NCBI GenBank assembly: GCA_025352405.1
Contig: JANXTM010000234.1
Location: 1 to 61,835, forward strand
Direction: 5' to 3'
DNA length: 61,835 bases
Source of the DNA: Polaromonas sp.
Lineage (GTDB): Bacteria > Pseudomonadota > Gammaproteobacteria > Burkholderiales > Burkholderiaceae_C
Positions within the stretch are counted from its first letter, which is position 1. Each line of letters opens with the position of its first letter. The notes beneath the pieces are model-generated. The model did not search any database. It was given only the letters and a program-made list of their open reading frames with translations, and was not told the origin of the DNA. Of this stretch, positions 24,861 through 34,627 are shown piece by piece. The position numbers and the translations under genes were made by a program.

Positions 24861-25005
24861 GCAAGCGTCATGTTGCGTGACTAAAATAAAAGTCTGCACA
24901 GAAATCGGGAATGCAGTCAATGAGCATGGGTCCGCTAGATGCAGTCGAAGGAAATTGTCGGCAAAGGTCGATAAAGCGCGTAATCAGAATTAGTTTCAAC
25001 ATGCA

Positions 25006-25836
25006 ATGGCTTGGATGAACTCGAAAACTATAGATTTAACTGACTGGCTGAAAACCCCACCCGGCGAATACCTGCTGGCTTGGGAGCGTGCGCAATTCGA
25101 CGCTGCGGTTAGCGATATCTTCGGCTACCACGCCTTGCAACTCGGCTTGCCGGAACTTGACACGCTGCAGGCCAATCGCATGCCGCATCAATGGCTGGCC
25201 TTGCAATCCCCCACCGTGCCTTCTACGACCGGTGACGTTCAGACAGCACTCAATGCATCAAGTTCCCGGCCGCCTGCAACATTGTTGACCGACTCGCGTG
25301 CATTGCCTTTTGCTCAAAACAGTCTGGATCTGGTGGTGTTGCCGCACACCCTTGAGCAAAGCCATGACCCCCACGCCAGCCTGCGTGAGGTAGAGCGCGT
25401 GCTGGTGCCTGAAGGGCGCGTGGTGATCAGCGGCCTGAACCCAGCCAGCCTTTGGGGCATGCGGCAAAGCCGTGGACATCTTTACCAGCATCTGGGCTAT
25501 GACGATATGTTTTTGCCAGAGTCTGGCGAGTTTATTGGCTATTGGCGTCTGCGCGATTGGCTCAGGCTGCTCAGCTTTGAGGTAGAGTCCATACGCTTTG
25601 GTTGTTACCGACCAGCCCTGACCAATGACAAATGGCTGGCCCGGTTTGGCTGGATGGACCAGGCAGGCAAGCGGTGGTGGCCTATTTTCGGTGCGATATA
25701 TTTTATTGTTGCTGTCAAGCGGGTGCGCGGCATGCGCCTGCTCGAGCCTGCCTGGAAATCACGCATACCCGTAGCCGCTGCTCCGGCTGCGGTGGCCAAC
25801 AAGGAACCAGCCGTCAAAAGCAACCCCCACGCTTGA
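25006..25836 (+). CDS. Class I SAM-dependent methyltransferase
   Basis: Protein of 276 residues (or 273 from the second Met at 25015). It contains [52 protein letters not shown], the motif I-III part of a Methyltransf_11 domain. Conserved features specific to the betaproteobacterial gloB-neighbour methyltransferase are [29 protein letters not shown] and [11 protein letters not shown]. Substrate is unknown. It sits before rnhA with the stop and a candidate rnhA ATG overlapping (TGATG). The last codons contain CCCCCACGCTTG, resembling a family A end. Confidence 0.83.
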   Translation: MAWMNSKTIDLTDWLKTPPGEYLLAWERAQFDAAVSDIFGYHALQLGLPELDTLQANRMPHQWLALQSPTVPSTTGDVQTALNASSSRPPATLLTDSRALPFAQNSLDLVVLPHTLEQSHDPHASLREVERVLVPEGRVVISGLNPASLWGMRQSRGHLYQHLGYDDMFLPESGEFIGYWRLRDWLRLLSFEVESIRFGCYRPALTNDKWLARFGWMDQAGKRWWPIFGAIYFIVAVKRVRGMRLLEPAWKSRIPVAAAPAAVANKEPAVKSNPHA

Positions 25837-25886
25837 TGCTTGAAAAAATACGCGCTTGCATCAAGTCATCACCTCACCACGATTCC

Positions 25887-26387
25887 ATGACTGACCCTGT
25901 GACTATTCCCGCACCAGAAAAAACAGCTGACATCGCCCCACAACACGTTGTGATTTATACCGACGGCGCCTGCAAAGGCAACCCTGGCCCGGGTGGCTGG
26001 GGGGCGATTTTGAGCAGCAGTGGTCTTGAAAAAGAAATATTCGGCGGCGAGATGGGGACCACCAACAACCGTATGGAACTGTCGGCCGTGATCGAAGCAC
26101 TGACGGCTCTCAAGCGCCCCTGCAGCGTCACTTTGTATCTGGACAGCGAATACGTGCGCAAAGGCATCACTGAGTGGATTCACGGCTGGAAAGCCCGTGG
26201 CTGGCTTACAGCCGCCAAGGCACCCGTCAAAAACGTGGACTTGTGGCAGCGGCTGGACACGCTGGTAGCCACCGGCGGCCACGAAATCGACTGGCGCTGG
26301 GTCAAGGGTCATGCCGGTGACCCGGGCAATGAGCGTGCTGATGCGTTGGCCAACAAAGGCGTTGAGCGGGCGTTGGGCAGAATTTAA
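25887..26387 (+). CDS. rnhA: Ribonuclease HI
   Basis: Endonuclease cutting the RNA strand of RNA-DNA hybrids. Catalytic residues are visible as [16 protein letters not shown] (Asp), [20 protein letters not shown] (Glu), [12 protein letters not shown] (Asp) and [15 protein letters not shown] (His/Asp). Start at 25887 gives 166 residues. An in-frame ATG at 25836, coupled to the upstream stop, would add 17. dnaQ, a frequent downstream neighbour, is absent: 26388-26634 carries no visible gene, only AT-rich sequence that may contain the promoter of the efflux operon. Confidence 0.95.
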   Translation: MTDPVTIPAPEKTADIAPQHVVIYTDGACKGNPGPGGWGAILSSSGLEKEIFGGEMGTTNNRMELSAVIEALTALKRPCSVTLYLDSEYVRKGITEWIHGWKARGWLTAAKAPVKNVDLWQRLDTLVATGGHEIDWRWVKGHAGDPGNERADALANKGVERALGRI

Positions 26388-26634
26388 TCTGCTTGAATGC
26401 CATGCGCTATAAGCGTACGTAGGATCCCTGGGAAATTGTGATTTCCAATAATATTTACGCTTGCTTGTAAAGGCGTAGTAAAGGTGCCAAAGCATCCTAC
26501 CCGACCAAGCCGACAAAGCCTGGAAATGACGTGCCTTCCTGCTATATTAAAACGTTGTCTCGTTGTAACCTTTCATAACAAATGCTTCTGCATCAGGCTC
26601 CTGTAACGGGCTTTTATTTCAGGCTTATTTCCAC

Positions 26635-28059
26635 ATGGCTACAAAAGCAATTTACATAGCTGTCGCTGTAGCGGGCATTGCAGCAGCATCCGGTGTCGCC
26701 TGGTGGTACCAGCAACCCAAAGTCAATGACAGTGCTGCGCTGGCCTCGGCATCAATCGCAGGGTCTGTGCAAGGTGCTTCCAGCGTATCTGCAGGTACCG
26801 GCGCGGCTGCAGGTGGCAAGCCGCCATCGGTGGAGGTGGCCAGGGTAGAGGTCACTAAGCTGACGGACGACACCCAGGCCGTTGGCAGCTTGCGATCACG
26901 CCGGGGGGTGGTAATTCGTCCAGAAGTCAGCGGCCGTATCACGCAGCTCAATTTCAATGATGGTCAGCGTGTGCGCAAAGGGCAGTTGCTGGTGCAGTTT
27001 GACGACCAACTGCCCCTGGCACAAGTGCAGCAGAGTGTGGCCGAGCTGTCGATTGCCCAGGCCAACCAAAAACGCAACCAAGAGCTGGTGGCGCAAAACT
27101 TCATCAGCCAGCGCTCACTTGACGAAAGCGCTGCCAATTTGCAGGTAGCGCAGGCCAAGCTGGCGTTGTCGCAAGCCACTGCGGCTCGCTTGAAAATCCT
27201 CGCACCTTTTGACGGCATTGTCGGCATTCGTCAGGTCAATGTAGGTGACTACCTCAAGGACGGCGCAGACATTGTCAACATCGAAGACATCGAGGCGATC
27301 TTTGTTGACTTCCGGCTACCAGAGCGTTTCCAGAGCAAAGTCAAGCGGGGCCAGACGGCCATGCTGGACATCGACGCGTTGCCGGGCCGCAAATACACCG
27401 CGCAGGTACAGGCGATTGACCCGTTGATTGATGCGAATGGTCGCTCGGTCGGGGTGCGCGGCTGTATTGACAACCGCCAGCTGCAGTTGCGCCCCGGCAT
27501 GTTTGCCAGAGTCAACGCCGTGTTTGGTGAGCGTGAGAATGCGCGTGTGATTCCCGAGGAAGCCATCGTTCCACAAGGTGGCCGGCAATACGTGATCAAG
27601 TTGCTGGCAGGGGCGACTGCGCAAACCCGCACCACCCTGCGGGTGGAGGTCAAGGTTGGGTTGCGTCGCCCCGGCCAGGTTGAAATTCTTGATGGCCTGG
27701 AAGCCGGTGACACGGTGGTCACCACGGGCCAGCAGCGGGTGCAGCGCGATGGCACCACCGTCACCGTGGTGAGCCTGACCAGTGCACGCCCGGCTGCCAG
27801 TGGGCCAGCTAAAGATGGCCGGGGTACGGCGGCTGCCGCAACGCCCGCGTCGGCTTCGGCGCTTTCTCTGGCCGCCGCTCCGGCGTCAGCGCCTGCCGCT
27901 GTAAAAGCAGATCGTGCTTCCGCGAAGGGCACGCCGCTAACGGGCCCGAACCCTTGCGGCGACATAGCGCTTGACGGCCGCGCTGCCAACGGGGAAACCG
28001 CTTCAAAACCAAAACCGGCGCAGGGCAATACCCAGCCCGCCGCACGAAACCCTGCCTGA
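26635..28059 (+). CDS. RND efflux periplasmic adaptor (membrane fusion protein)
   Basis: Protein of 474 residues with an N-terminal membrane anchor (AIYIAVAVAGIAAASGVAWWY). The lipoyl/barrel-sandwich half appears in RRGVVIRPEVSGRITQLNFNDGQRVRKGQLLVQFDD, then an alpha-hairpin, and the second half in KILAPFDGIVGIRQVNVGDYL. Beta-barrel and membrane-proximal domains end near VVTTGQQRVQRDGTTVTVV. The last 90 or so residues are an Ala/Ser/Pro-rich tail without family counterpart. The RND pump gene follows after 63 nt; no outer-membrane factor is encoded nearby, so a TolC-like protein from elsewhere is needed. Confidence 0.93.
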   Translation: MATKAIYIAVAVAGIAAASGVAWWYQQPKVNDSAALASASIAGSVQGASSVSAGTGAAAGGKPPSVEVARVEVTKLTDDTQAVGSLRSRRGVVIRPEVSGRITQLNFNDGQRVRKGQLLVQFDDQLPLAQVQQSVAELSIAQANQKRNQELVAQNFISQRSLDESAANLQVAQAKLALSQATAARLKILAPFDGIVGIRQVNVGDYLKDGADIVNIEDIEAIFVDFRLPERFQSKVKRGQTAMLDIDALPGRKYTAQVQAIDPLIDANGRSVGVRGCIDNRQLQLRPGMFARVNAVFGERENARVIPEEAIVPQGGRQYVIKLLAGATAQTRTTLRVEVKVGLRRPGQVEILDGLEAGDTVVTTGQQRVQRDGTTVTVVSLTSARPAASGPAKDGRGTAAAATPASASALSLAAAPASAPAAVKADRASAKGTPLTGPNPCGDIALDGRAANGETASKPKPAQGNTQPAARNPA

Positions 28060-28122
28060 CAGTGCTGGTAAATCGCAACGCCATCGCTTATAAGTCAGCT
28101 CGATCGTCACAAAGCCTCTCTT

Positions 28123-31100
28123 ATGCAACTCGCTGAAATCTCCATACGCCGACCGGTTTTCGCCACGGTGCTGTCGCTGCTGATTTTGTTGGTCGGTGCT
28201 GTGAGCTTCAACCGCCTTGCGGTACGTGAGTACCCCAAAATTGACGAGCCGGTGGTGACCGTGAGCGTGCGGTATGCCGGCGCATCGGCCGAGGTGATTG
28301 AGTCGCAGGTCACCAAACCGCTGGAAGACTCGATTGCCGGGATTGACGGCGTGGATGTCATCACCTCTATCAGCCGTGCCGACCAGGGGCAGATCAGCGT
28401 GCGCTTCAGACTTGAAAAAGACGCCGATTCTGCCGCTGCCGAGGTACGTGACCGCACGTCGCGGGTGCGCAACAGGCTGCCGCAGGCGATTGAAGAGCCA
28501 GTTATTGCAAAGGTCGAGGCCGATGCGTTTCCAGTGATCCAAATTGCGTTTTCAAGTGAGTCGCTGACAGCGCTGCAAATCAACGATTTGGTCAATCGAA
28601 TCGTCAAACCGCGCTTTCAGACGGTGACGGGCGTGGCGGACGTGCGTATTTTTGGCGAGCGCAAATACGCCATGCGCGTCTGGCTGGACACCGACAAGCT
28701 GGCCGCTTACCGGCTCACCACACAGGATGTGGAAGATGCCATCAAGCGCAGCAACCTGGAGCTACCTGCCGGCCGCATCGAGTCCCAGCAGCGGGAGTTC
28801 AGCGTGACCTCGCAAACCGATCTGGTCAAGCCGGCCCAGTTTGGCGAGATTGTGATCAAAACTGTCAATGGGTTTTCGGTCAAGCTACGCGACGTGGCGC
28901 GCGTGCAGGAAGGCGCTGCAGACGAGCGCACAGCCGTCCGGCTCAATGGCCGTTCCGCAGTTGCCGTAGGCGTGATCCGGCAGGCAACAGCCAACCCGCT
29001 GGACCTGTCAAAAGGTGTGCTCGAGGCCATTCCCAAACTCAGAGCTGACTTGCCCGCCGACATGCTGATTGATGTGGCCAATGACAACTCGGTGTTCATT
29101 GACCGTTCCGTCAAAAACGTCTACCGCACCATCGTCGAGGCAGTGGTCCTGGTGGCGCTGGTGATTTTTGTATTTTTACGGACCTTTCGTGCCTCTCTGA
29201 TTCCCATCGTCACCATTCCCGTCAGCCTGGTGGGCACCTTTGCCTTGATGGCGCTGGCCGGTTTCACCATCAACACCCTGACGCTGCTGGCGCTGGTACT
29301 GGCGATCGGCTTGGTGGTGGACGATGCGATTGTGATGCTTGAAAACATCTTCAGGCACATTGAAGAGGGTATGGATCCGTTTTCGGCGGGCATCAAAGGT
29401 GCGCGTGAAATTGGTTTTGCAATCATCACCATGACGGCGACGCTGGTCGCGGTGTATGCGCCACTGGCCTTCACGCCGGGCCGAACCGGGCGCCTGTTTG
29501 TCGAATTTGCGCTGGCATTGGCCGGGGCGGTGGTGGTGTCGGGCTTTGTCGCGCTGACATTGACGCCAATGCTGTGCACGCAGTTGCTCAAGCACAACCC
29601 CAAACCGAACTGGTTTGACAGTGGCATGGAGCGCGTGTTGACCTCCCTGTCGGACCGTTACGGGGCGGCCCTGCGTTGGATTGTCACGGCACGTTTTCAG
29701 ACCCCGAAAAACGCGAGCTTCGGCCAGAAGATCAAAGGAGTGGTGTTACAGGCGCGCTGGATTGTAGTGGCCATCATGCTGCTCAGTGGTGTGGCTATTG
29801 CGCTGGTGTTTCCGACCATGAAGCAGGAACTTTCGCCGATCGAAGACCGCGGCGTGATTCTGGCGAACGTCACCGCCCCCGACGGTGCCACGCTGGACTA
29901 CACCGACCGCTACGCCCGAGCACTCGAGAAGATGGGCGAATCCTTCAAGGAATTTGACCGGATATTTGCCAGCGTGGGCAACCCTACCGTGGCGCAGGCC
30001 AGCGTTGTCTACCGCACGGTCGACTGGGATGACCGCACGCGCACGACCGTCGATATGGCGAAAGAGCTGCTGCCAAAATTCAATGCCTTGCCGGGCGTGA
30101 CAGCGTTTCCGATCACGCCGCCGTCGCTGGGCCAGGGCTTTCGTGAGCGGCCCCTTAATTTTGTCGTGCAAACGTCTGACAGCTACCAGAACCTGAACGT
30201 GGTGGTGCGCCAGTTGCTCGAAGAAATCGCCAAAAATCCGGGCATTGTGTCGCCTGACGTGGACTTGCGGCTGAACAAGCCCGAGCTGCGCATTGAGGTC
30301 GAACGCGACAAGGCCGCTGACTTGGGCGTGAGTGTTGAGGTGGTCGCCAAGGCGATTGAAACGCTGCTCGGTGGCCGTAACGTGACACGCTACAAGCGTG
30401 ATGGCGAGCAGTACGACGTGGTGGTGCAAACTGAAGACCGTGGCCGCACCACACCGGAAGACATTGACCGCATTTACGTGCGCGGCCGCAATGATGCCAT
30501 TATTCCGCTGTCGGCTTTGGTCAAGGTGCGTGAGAGCGTTTCGCCGCGTGAACTGAACCACTTTGGCCAGCGCCGCTCGGTGACGATCACGGCCAATCTG
30601 TCGAGCGACTATTCGCTCGGCGAGGCGCTCAAGTTCATGGATCAAACAGCTGCCAAGGTATTGAAAACCGGATACAGCACCGACCTCAACGGCACTTCGC
30701 GCGAGTTCAAAAACTCACAAGGTGCGTTGGTGATTGTGTTTGGGCTGGCGCTGCTGTTTATTTTCCTGGTGCTGGCAGCGCAGTTCGAAAGCTTTGTGGA
30801 CCCGCTGGTGATCATGCTGTCAGTGCCCCTGTCGATGATCGGCGCACTGCTGGCGCTCAAGTGGTCTGGGGGCTCCTTGAACGTGTATTCGCAGATCGGT
30901 CTGATCACACTGGTTGGTCTGATCACTAAACACGGCATTTTGATCGTCGAGTTCACCAACCAGCTGCGCGGGCAGGGCATGGAGATGGTGGACGCGCTTG
31001 TCAAAGCCTCGGCCCAGCGGCTGCGCCCAATTTTGATGACCACTGCTGCCATGGTGCTGGGCGCGATACCGCTTGCGTTGGCCCACGGTGCGGGCGCTGA

Positions 31101-31284
31101 AAGCCGTATTCAAATTGGCTGGGTTATTGTCGGCGGCATGTCGCTGGGGACCTTGCTCACGGTGTTTGTGGTGCCCACCATGTACACCCTGTTTGCGCGT
31201 AAAGCGATTCCTGGGGCGAACACGGCCGTTGCCAGAGAAGAGCCTGATGTTGCTGTTATCCACCCTGAGTATGTGGGCAAATAA
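28123..31284 (+). CDS. RND efflux pump inner-membrane transporter (HAE1 family)
   Basis: Proton-driven multidrug exporter of 1053 residues, the usual length, with 12 TM helices and two large periplasmic loops. It starts MQLAEISIRRPVFATVLSLL. TM4 carries the proton-relay acids in LALVLAIGLVVDDAIVMLENI, and TM10 carries its counterpart in IGLITLVGLITKHGILIVEFTNQLR, with the conserved Lys. Pair with the preceding adaptor. Substrates cannot be inferred. The C-terminus is followed directly by a family A repeat. Confidence 0.95.
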   Translation: MQLAEISIRRPVFATVLSLLILLVGAVSFNRLAVREYPKIDEPVVTVSVRYAGASAEVIESQVTKPLEDSIAGIDGVDVITSISRADQGQISVRFRLEKDADSAAAEVRDRTSRVRNRLPQAIEEPVIAKVEADAFPVIQIAFSSESLTALQINDLVNRIVKPRFQTVTGVADVRIFGERKYAMRVWLDTDKLAAYRLTTQDVEDAIKRSNLELPAGRIESQQREFSVTSQTDLVKPAQFGEIVIKTVNGFSVKLRDVARVQEGAADERTAVRLNGRSAVAVGVIRQATANPLDLSKGVLEAIPKLRADLPADMLIDVANDNSVFIDRSVKNVYRTIVEAVVLVALVIFVFLRTFRASLIPIVTIPVSLVGTFALMALAGFTINTLTLLALVLAIGLVVDDAIVMLENIFRHIEEGMDPFSAGIKGAREIGFAIITMTATLVAVYAPLAFTPGRTGRLFVEFALALAGAVVVSGFVALTLTPMLCTQLLKHNPKPNWFDSGMERVLTSLSDRYGAALRWIVTARFQTPKNASFGQKIKGVVLQARWIVVAIMLLSGVAIALVFPTMKQELSPIEDRGVILANVTAPDGATLDYTDRYARALEKMGESFKEFDRIFASVGNPTVAQASVVYRTVDWDDRTRTTVDMAKELLPKFNALPGVTAFPITPPSLGQGFRERPLNFVVQTSDSYQNLNVVVRQLLEEIAKNPGIVSPDVDLRLNKPELRIEVERDKAADLGVSVEVVAKAIETLLGGRNVTRYKRDGEQYDVVVQTEDRGRTTPEDIDRIYVRGRNDAIIPLSALVKVRESVSPRELNHFGQRRSVTITANLSSDYSLGEALKFMDQTAAKVLKTGYSTDLNGTSREFKNSQGALVIVFGLALLFIFLVLAAQFESFVDPLVIMLSVPLSMIGALLALKWSGGSLNVYSQIGLITLVGLITKHGILIVEFTNQLRGQGMEMVDALVKASAQRLRPILMTTAAMVLGAIPLALAHGAGAESRIQIGWVIVGGMSLGTLLTVFVVPTMYTLFARKAIPGANTAVAREEPDVAVIHPEYVGK

Positions 31285-31317
31285 CAGGCGGTGCAGTGTT
31301 TTCAAGTAGGGGTCGTG

Positions 31318-31395
31318 TAACCGGCTTGGCCGAGCCACCGGCGCAGCGGCCCCCTTTGGGGGCAGGGAGTTACACCAAGTGAGCGACCGTGGGGG
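31318..31395 (+). repeat. Family A repeat between the RND gene and moeA
   Basis: Contains the shared core GGCGCAGCGGCCCCCTTTGG and ends CGACCGTGGGGGTC, abutting the moeA stop codon (reverse TCA at 31396). RND and moeA are convergent, so its GC-rich hairpin may serve as a bidirectional transcription barrier. Confidence 0.75.
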
Positions 31396-32757
31396 TCATA
31401 TCACGCCATCAAACATCAGCACATCAACCGAGTCGCCAACCGCAAAATTGCCCTGCCCGTGGTGCAATACCAGCAGCCCATTGGCTTGAGCCATCGAGCT
31501 TAAAACACCAGAGCCCTGGTTGCCAGTGGTTTTAACTTGCAGCGAACCATCTGCAGCCGTTGACACCCAGCCACGCTGGTATTCGGTGCGGCCCGGTTTT
31601 TTGCGAATCGCCTCCATGCTGCGGGCTTTCAGCAAGGGTGGGGTCGGTGCAGTGGCGCCCATCATCTGCAGCAGTGCCGGGCGCACAAATGCCAGAAAAG
31701 TGACCATCACAGCCACCGGGTTGCCGGGTAGGCCAAACAAAATGGCGGTGTGTAGTTTGCTACTTTTTTTATAGCTGCTAGCCCCGGTATTTGCTGCCGA
31801 AGAAGTCGATTTTGCTTGTAATTTTGACGCTGCTTGGCTAGTCTGGATACGTCCCACAGCCATCGGGCGACCGGGCCGCATGGCGATGCGCCAAAAGGCC
31901 ACGTCGCCAAGTTTTTTCATCATCGTTTTGGTATGGTCGGCCTCGCCAACGCTGACCCCGCCCGATGTGATGATGGCGTCGGCTTGTGCGGCCGCCTGCA
32001 AGAAAGCGGCCTCCAGTGCCGCAGGCTCATCACGCACCACACCCATGTCTATCACCTGGCAGCCCATCCGGCTTAGCATGCCGAACACGGTGTAGCGGTT
32101 GCTGTCGTACACCGCGCCTTCACGCGGGGCTTCCCCAAGTGAAAGTATTTCGTCACCAGTTGAAAAGTACGCCACACGCAGGGGTCGCCAGCATTTCAGC
32201 GTGGCAAGGCCCAGCGACGCTGCCAGCCCAAGGCGGGCAGGCGTGACCAGTTCTCCCTTGTGCAGCGCAGACTTGCCGTGCGCCAAGTCTTCTCCGCGCA
32301 GGCGACGGTTGTCGCCAGGCTTGAGTACTTTGGCAGGGATGGTGATGAGGTCGGCCGTGTCAGAAACGAACTCCTGCGGCACCACGGTGTCCAGCCCTGG
32401 CGGCATGATGGCGCCGGTCATGATCTTGACGCACTGGCCAAGCGCAACCGTGCCTTGCCAGGCTTTGCCAGCCAGCGCTGTGCCTACCACCCGTAATTCA
32501 ATCGGCGCGACCGGATCGAGTTGATGCCCGGCAAGCGCATAACCATCCATGGCCGAGTTGTCATTTGGCGGCACGTCAAAAGGCGAAACCACATCTTCAG
32601 CCAGCACGCGTCCCAGAGCTTCAAATAGCGGCAGGTCCAGCGTTTCCACCACGGGCTGGACCAGCTTGCCTAAAAATACCAGCACATCGTTGGCTGACAG
32701 CGCCTGTGGGTCGTAGCCCTGCAGTTCGGCGGCGATCTGAGCAAGGTTTTTCATCAA
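31396..32757 (-). CDS. moeA: Molybdopterin molybdenumtransferase MoeA
   Basis: Enzyme inserting molybdate into adenylylated molybdopterin, 453 residues against roughly 400-420 usual. Features: DVPPNDNSAMDGYAL near residue 60, the MoCF-biosynthesis fold with TGAIMPPGLDTVVPQE, AYFSTGDEI and SGGVSVGEADHT, then FGLPGNPVAVMVTF and the C-terminal domain. An extra stretch of about 34 residues (QTSQAASKLQAKSTSSAA onward) splits AVGRI from ILFGLPGNPVAV and corresponds to an in-frame family B repeat. The active site is not interrupted. It is the last gene of the moaA-mobA-moeA cluster. Confidence 0.95.
   Translation of the reverse strand: MMKNLAQIAAELQGYDPQALSANDVLVFLGKLVQPVVETLDLPLFEALGRVLAEDVVSPFDVPPNDNSAMDGYALAGHQLDPVAPIELRVVGTALAGKAWQGTVALGQCVKIMTGAIMPPGLDTVVPQEFVSDTADLITIPAKVLKPGDNRRLRGEDLAHGKSALHKGELVTPARLGLAASLGLATLKCWRPLRVAYFSTGDEILSLGEAPREGAVYDSNRYTVFGMLSRMGCQVIDMGVVRDEPAALEAAFLQAAAQADAIITSGGVSVGEADHTKTMMKKLGDVAFWRIAMRPGRPMAVGRIQTSQAASKLQAKSTSSAANTGASSYKKSSKLHTAILFGLPGNPVAVMVTFLAFVRPALLQMMGATAPTPPLLKARSMEAIRKKPGRTEYQRGWVSTAADGSLQVKTTGNQGSGVLSSMAQANGLLVLHHGQGNFAVGDSVDVLMFDGVI
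31759..31807 (-). repeat. Family B repeat inside moeA (in frame)
   Basis: On the minus strand the palindrome reads GCTATAAAAAAAGTAGC. Ungapped identity with the intergenic copy at 51741-51789 is 37/49. Similarity to dnaX extends outward to about 31814. The reading frame differs by one base from the frame used across the dnaX copy, so the two encoded peptides are unrelated. Confidence 0.85.
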
Positions 32758-32762
32758 AGTTG

Positions 32763-33410
32763 TCAGGACAGGCGAGATTCCAGCCGGTGCAGTTCGGCCA
32801 GCGTGTTGGCATTGAAAAACGCATGAGCATCATCACTCGCCAGATTAAAAGACACGTGGACCACGGTGTGCTGCGCCGTCCAGGCGTCAATTTTTCTGCC
32901 GCCGCCCTGGGTGAAGCGATGCAGGCTTTCAAGCATGTGCGTGCCCATCAGGCAAAACACCGGCTGGGGCCTGGACTGCCCATCTTCTTCAGGCGCACTT
33001 GCCACGGCAAAGTCTGCACCGGCATGGGCCAATGCGTCGGCCAGCCGGCTCACCAGGTCCGGTGGAAAGAGGGGGGTGTCGCATGGCACCGTCAGCAGGT
33101 AAGGCGTTTCACAGTGTGCCAGTCCGGTCATGAAACCGGCCAGTGGCCCGGCGTAGTCACCCATGGCGGTTGCGTCAGGCCAGACCGGTACGCCAAATGA
33201 TTCATAGGCAGCAAGATTGCGGTTGGCATTGATGATGATGTCGCCCACCTGCGGGCTCAGGCGCAGCAGGGTGTGCAGCGCTAAAGGCACGCCGTTGAAG
33301 TTTTGCAGTCCCTTGTCAACACCGCCCATGCGCGAGCCGCGGCCACCAGCCAAAATAACGGCGGTGATGGCCTCTATGTGCAGTGGCGGATTGATGGTTT
33401 CGTTTGACAA
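32763..33410 (-). CDS. mobA: Molybdenum cofactor guanylyltransferase
   Basis: Protein of 215 residues converting Mo-molybdopterin to the guanine dinucleotide cofactor. The nucleotide-binding signature [19 protein letters not shown] lies near residue 16, followed by [15 protein letters not shown] and [16 protein letters not shown] (Mg-binding Asp) and RPQPVFCLM. It sits 2 nt after moaA and 5 nt before moeA on the same strand, so the three are one operon. It implies MGD-type molybdoenzymes elsewhere in the genome. Confidence 0.95.
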   Translation of the reverse strand: MSNETINPPLHIEAITAVILAGGRGSRMGGVDKGLQNFNGVPLALHTLLRLSPQVGDIIINANRNLAAYESFGVPVWPDATAMGDYAGPLAGFMTGLAHCETPYLLTVPCDTPLFPPDLVSRLADALAHAGADFAVASAPEEDGQSRPQPVFCLMGTHMLESLHRFTQGGGRKIDAWTAQHTVVHVSFNLASDDAHAFFNANTLAELHRLESRLS

Positions 33411-33412
33411 AT

Positions 33413-34537
33413 CTAGCCTCCGATATAACTCATTTCGACACGTTTTAAACCACTGCCCTGCAAGCTGGTGTCGGGTGGCAGGGCAGCGCGCTGCTCGGAG
33501 TAACGGTCATCGCGTTTTTGCCAGATATGCGCCACGGCGCCTGCAATCTGGTCATCGTCAAAACCCCCTCGCAGCAAGGCGCGCAGGTCATGCCCCTGGC
33601 TGGCAAACAGGCACAAAAACAGCTTGCCTTCGGTAGACAGCCTTGCCCGGTTGCAGTCACTGCAAAAGGCCTGTGTCACGCTGCTGATGACGCCGATCTC
33701 ACCCGCACCATCGGCGTAGCGCCAGCGCTCGGCGGTTTCACCCGTGTAGTTCGGGTTGATGGCGGTCACTGGAAACTCGGTGTTGATGCGTTCAATCACT
33801 TGGGCCGAAGGTAGCACCTCGTCCATGCGCCAGCCGTTGGTGGCACCTACATCCATGTACTCAATAAAGCGCAGCACTGTGCCGGAGTTTCTGAAGTGCC
33901 TGGCCATCGGCAAAATCTCCGCGTCGTTGGTACCGCGCTTAACCACCATGTTGATCTTGACAGGGGCCAGGCCAACTTTTTGCGCAGCTTCAATGCCCCG
34001 GAGCACGTCAGCAACGGGAAAATCCACATCGTTCATTCTTCGGAACGTGGCGTCGTCCAGTGCGTCCAGACTGACGGTGACCCGCTGCAGGCCAGCGTCT
34101 TTCAACGACTGCGCCTTTTTGGCGAGTAGTGACGCATTGGTAGTCAGTGTGATGTCGAGCGGCTTGCCCTCGGGGGTCTGAATTTTGGCGAGCATTTCAA
34201 TCAGCACTTCCAGGTGCTTTCGGAGCAAGGGCTCGCCACCCGTGAGCCTGATTTTTTCAACGCCATGCGTCACAAAAACGCGTGTGAGCCGGGTAATTTC
34301 TTCAAAACTCAGCAAGGACGTTTGCGGCAAAAACGCATAGTCCTTGTTAAAAACTTCGCTCGGCATGCAATAACTGCAGCGGAAATTGCAGCGATCTGTC
34401 ACGCTGATGCGTAAATCGCGCAGTGGCCGTGCTAACGTGTCACTGAGTAGGCCGGTGGGCGCAGTGCGTTGCGCGGGAATATGCGGCATCCGGCTTGCAT
34501 AGCGGATGTCCGCCAGGAGAATGGTCTTTTCAAGCAT
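33413..34537 (-). CDS. moaA: GTP 3',8-cyclase (radical SAM)
   Basis: First enzyme of molybdenum cofactor synthesis, 374 residues. The radical-SAM cluster motif is [13 protein letters not shown] near residue 46-58. The C-terminal second cluster is in [23 protein letters not shown], and the end EMSYIGG holds the GG tail needed for activity. The start at 34537 ([16 protein letters not shown]) is kept because related proteins share such an N-terminal stretch, but a Met at 34489 is possible. First gene of the moaA-mobA-moeA operon. Confidence 0.95.
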   Translation of the reverse strand: MLEKTILLADIRYASRMPHIPAQRTAPTGLLSDTLARPLRDLRISVTDRCNFRCSYCMPSEVFNKDYAFLPQTSLLSFEEITRLTRVFVTHGVEKIRLTGGEPLLRKHLEVLIEMLAKIQTPEGKPLDITLTTNASLLAKKAQSLKDAGLQRVTVSLDALDDATFRRMNDVDFPVADVLRGIEAAQKVGLAPVKINMVVKRGTNDAEILPMARHFRNSGTVLRFIEYMDVGATNGWRMDEVLPSAQVIERINTEFPVTAINPNYTGETAERWRYADGAGEIGVISSVTQAFCSDCNRARLSTEGKLFLCLFASQGHDLRALLRGGFDDDQIAGAVAHIWQKRDDRYSEQRAALPPDTSLQGSGLKRVEMSYIGG

Positions 34538-34627
34538 GTTCTATGAGTCTAGGTCCGTTTCCATTTCAATGCGAGATTGGGCGCGAAGCCGCAACATCTC
34601 GTTTTTAAATGGTGATGGAAAGCGGAA

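Noticed and set aside
26400-26425. GCTATAAGCGTACGTAG after rnhA as another family B copy
   Set aside because: Only the left arm fits; neither the right arm nor the upstream 32 bp align convincingly.
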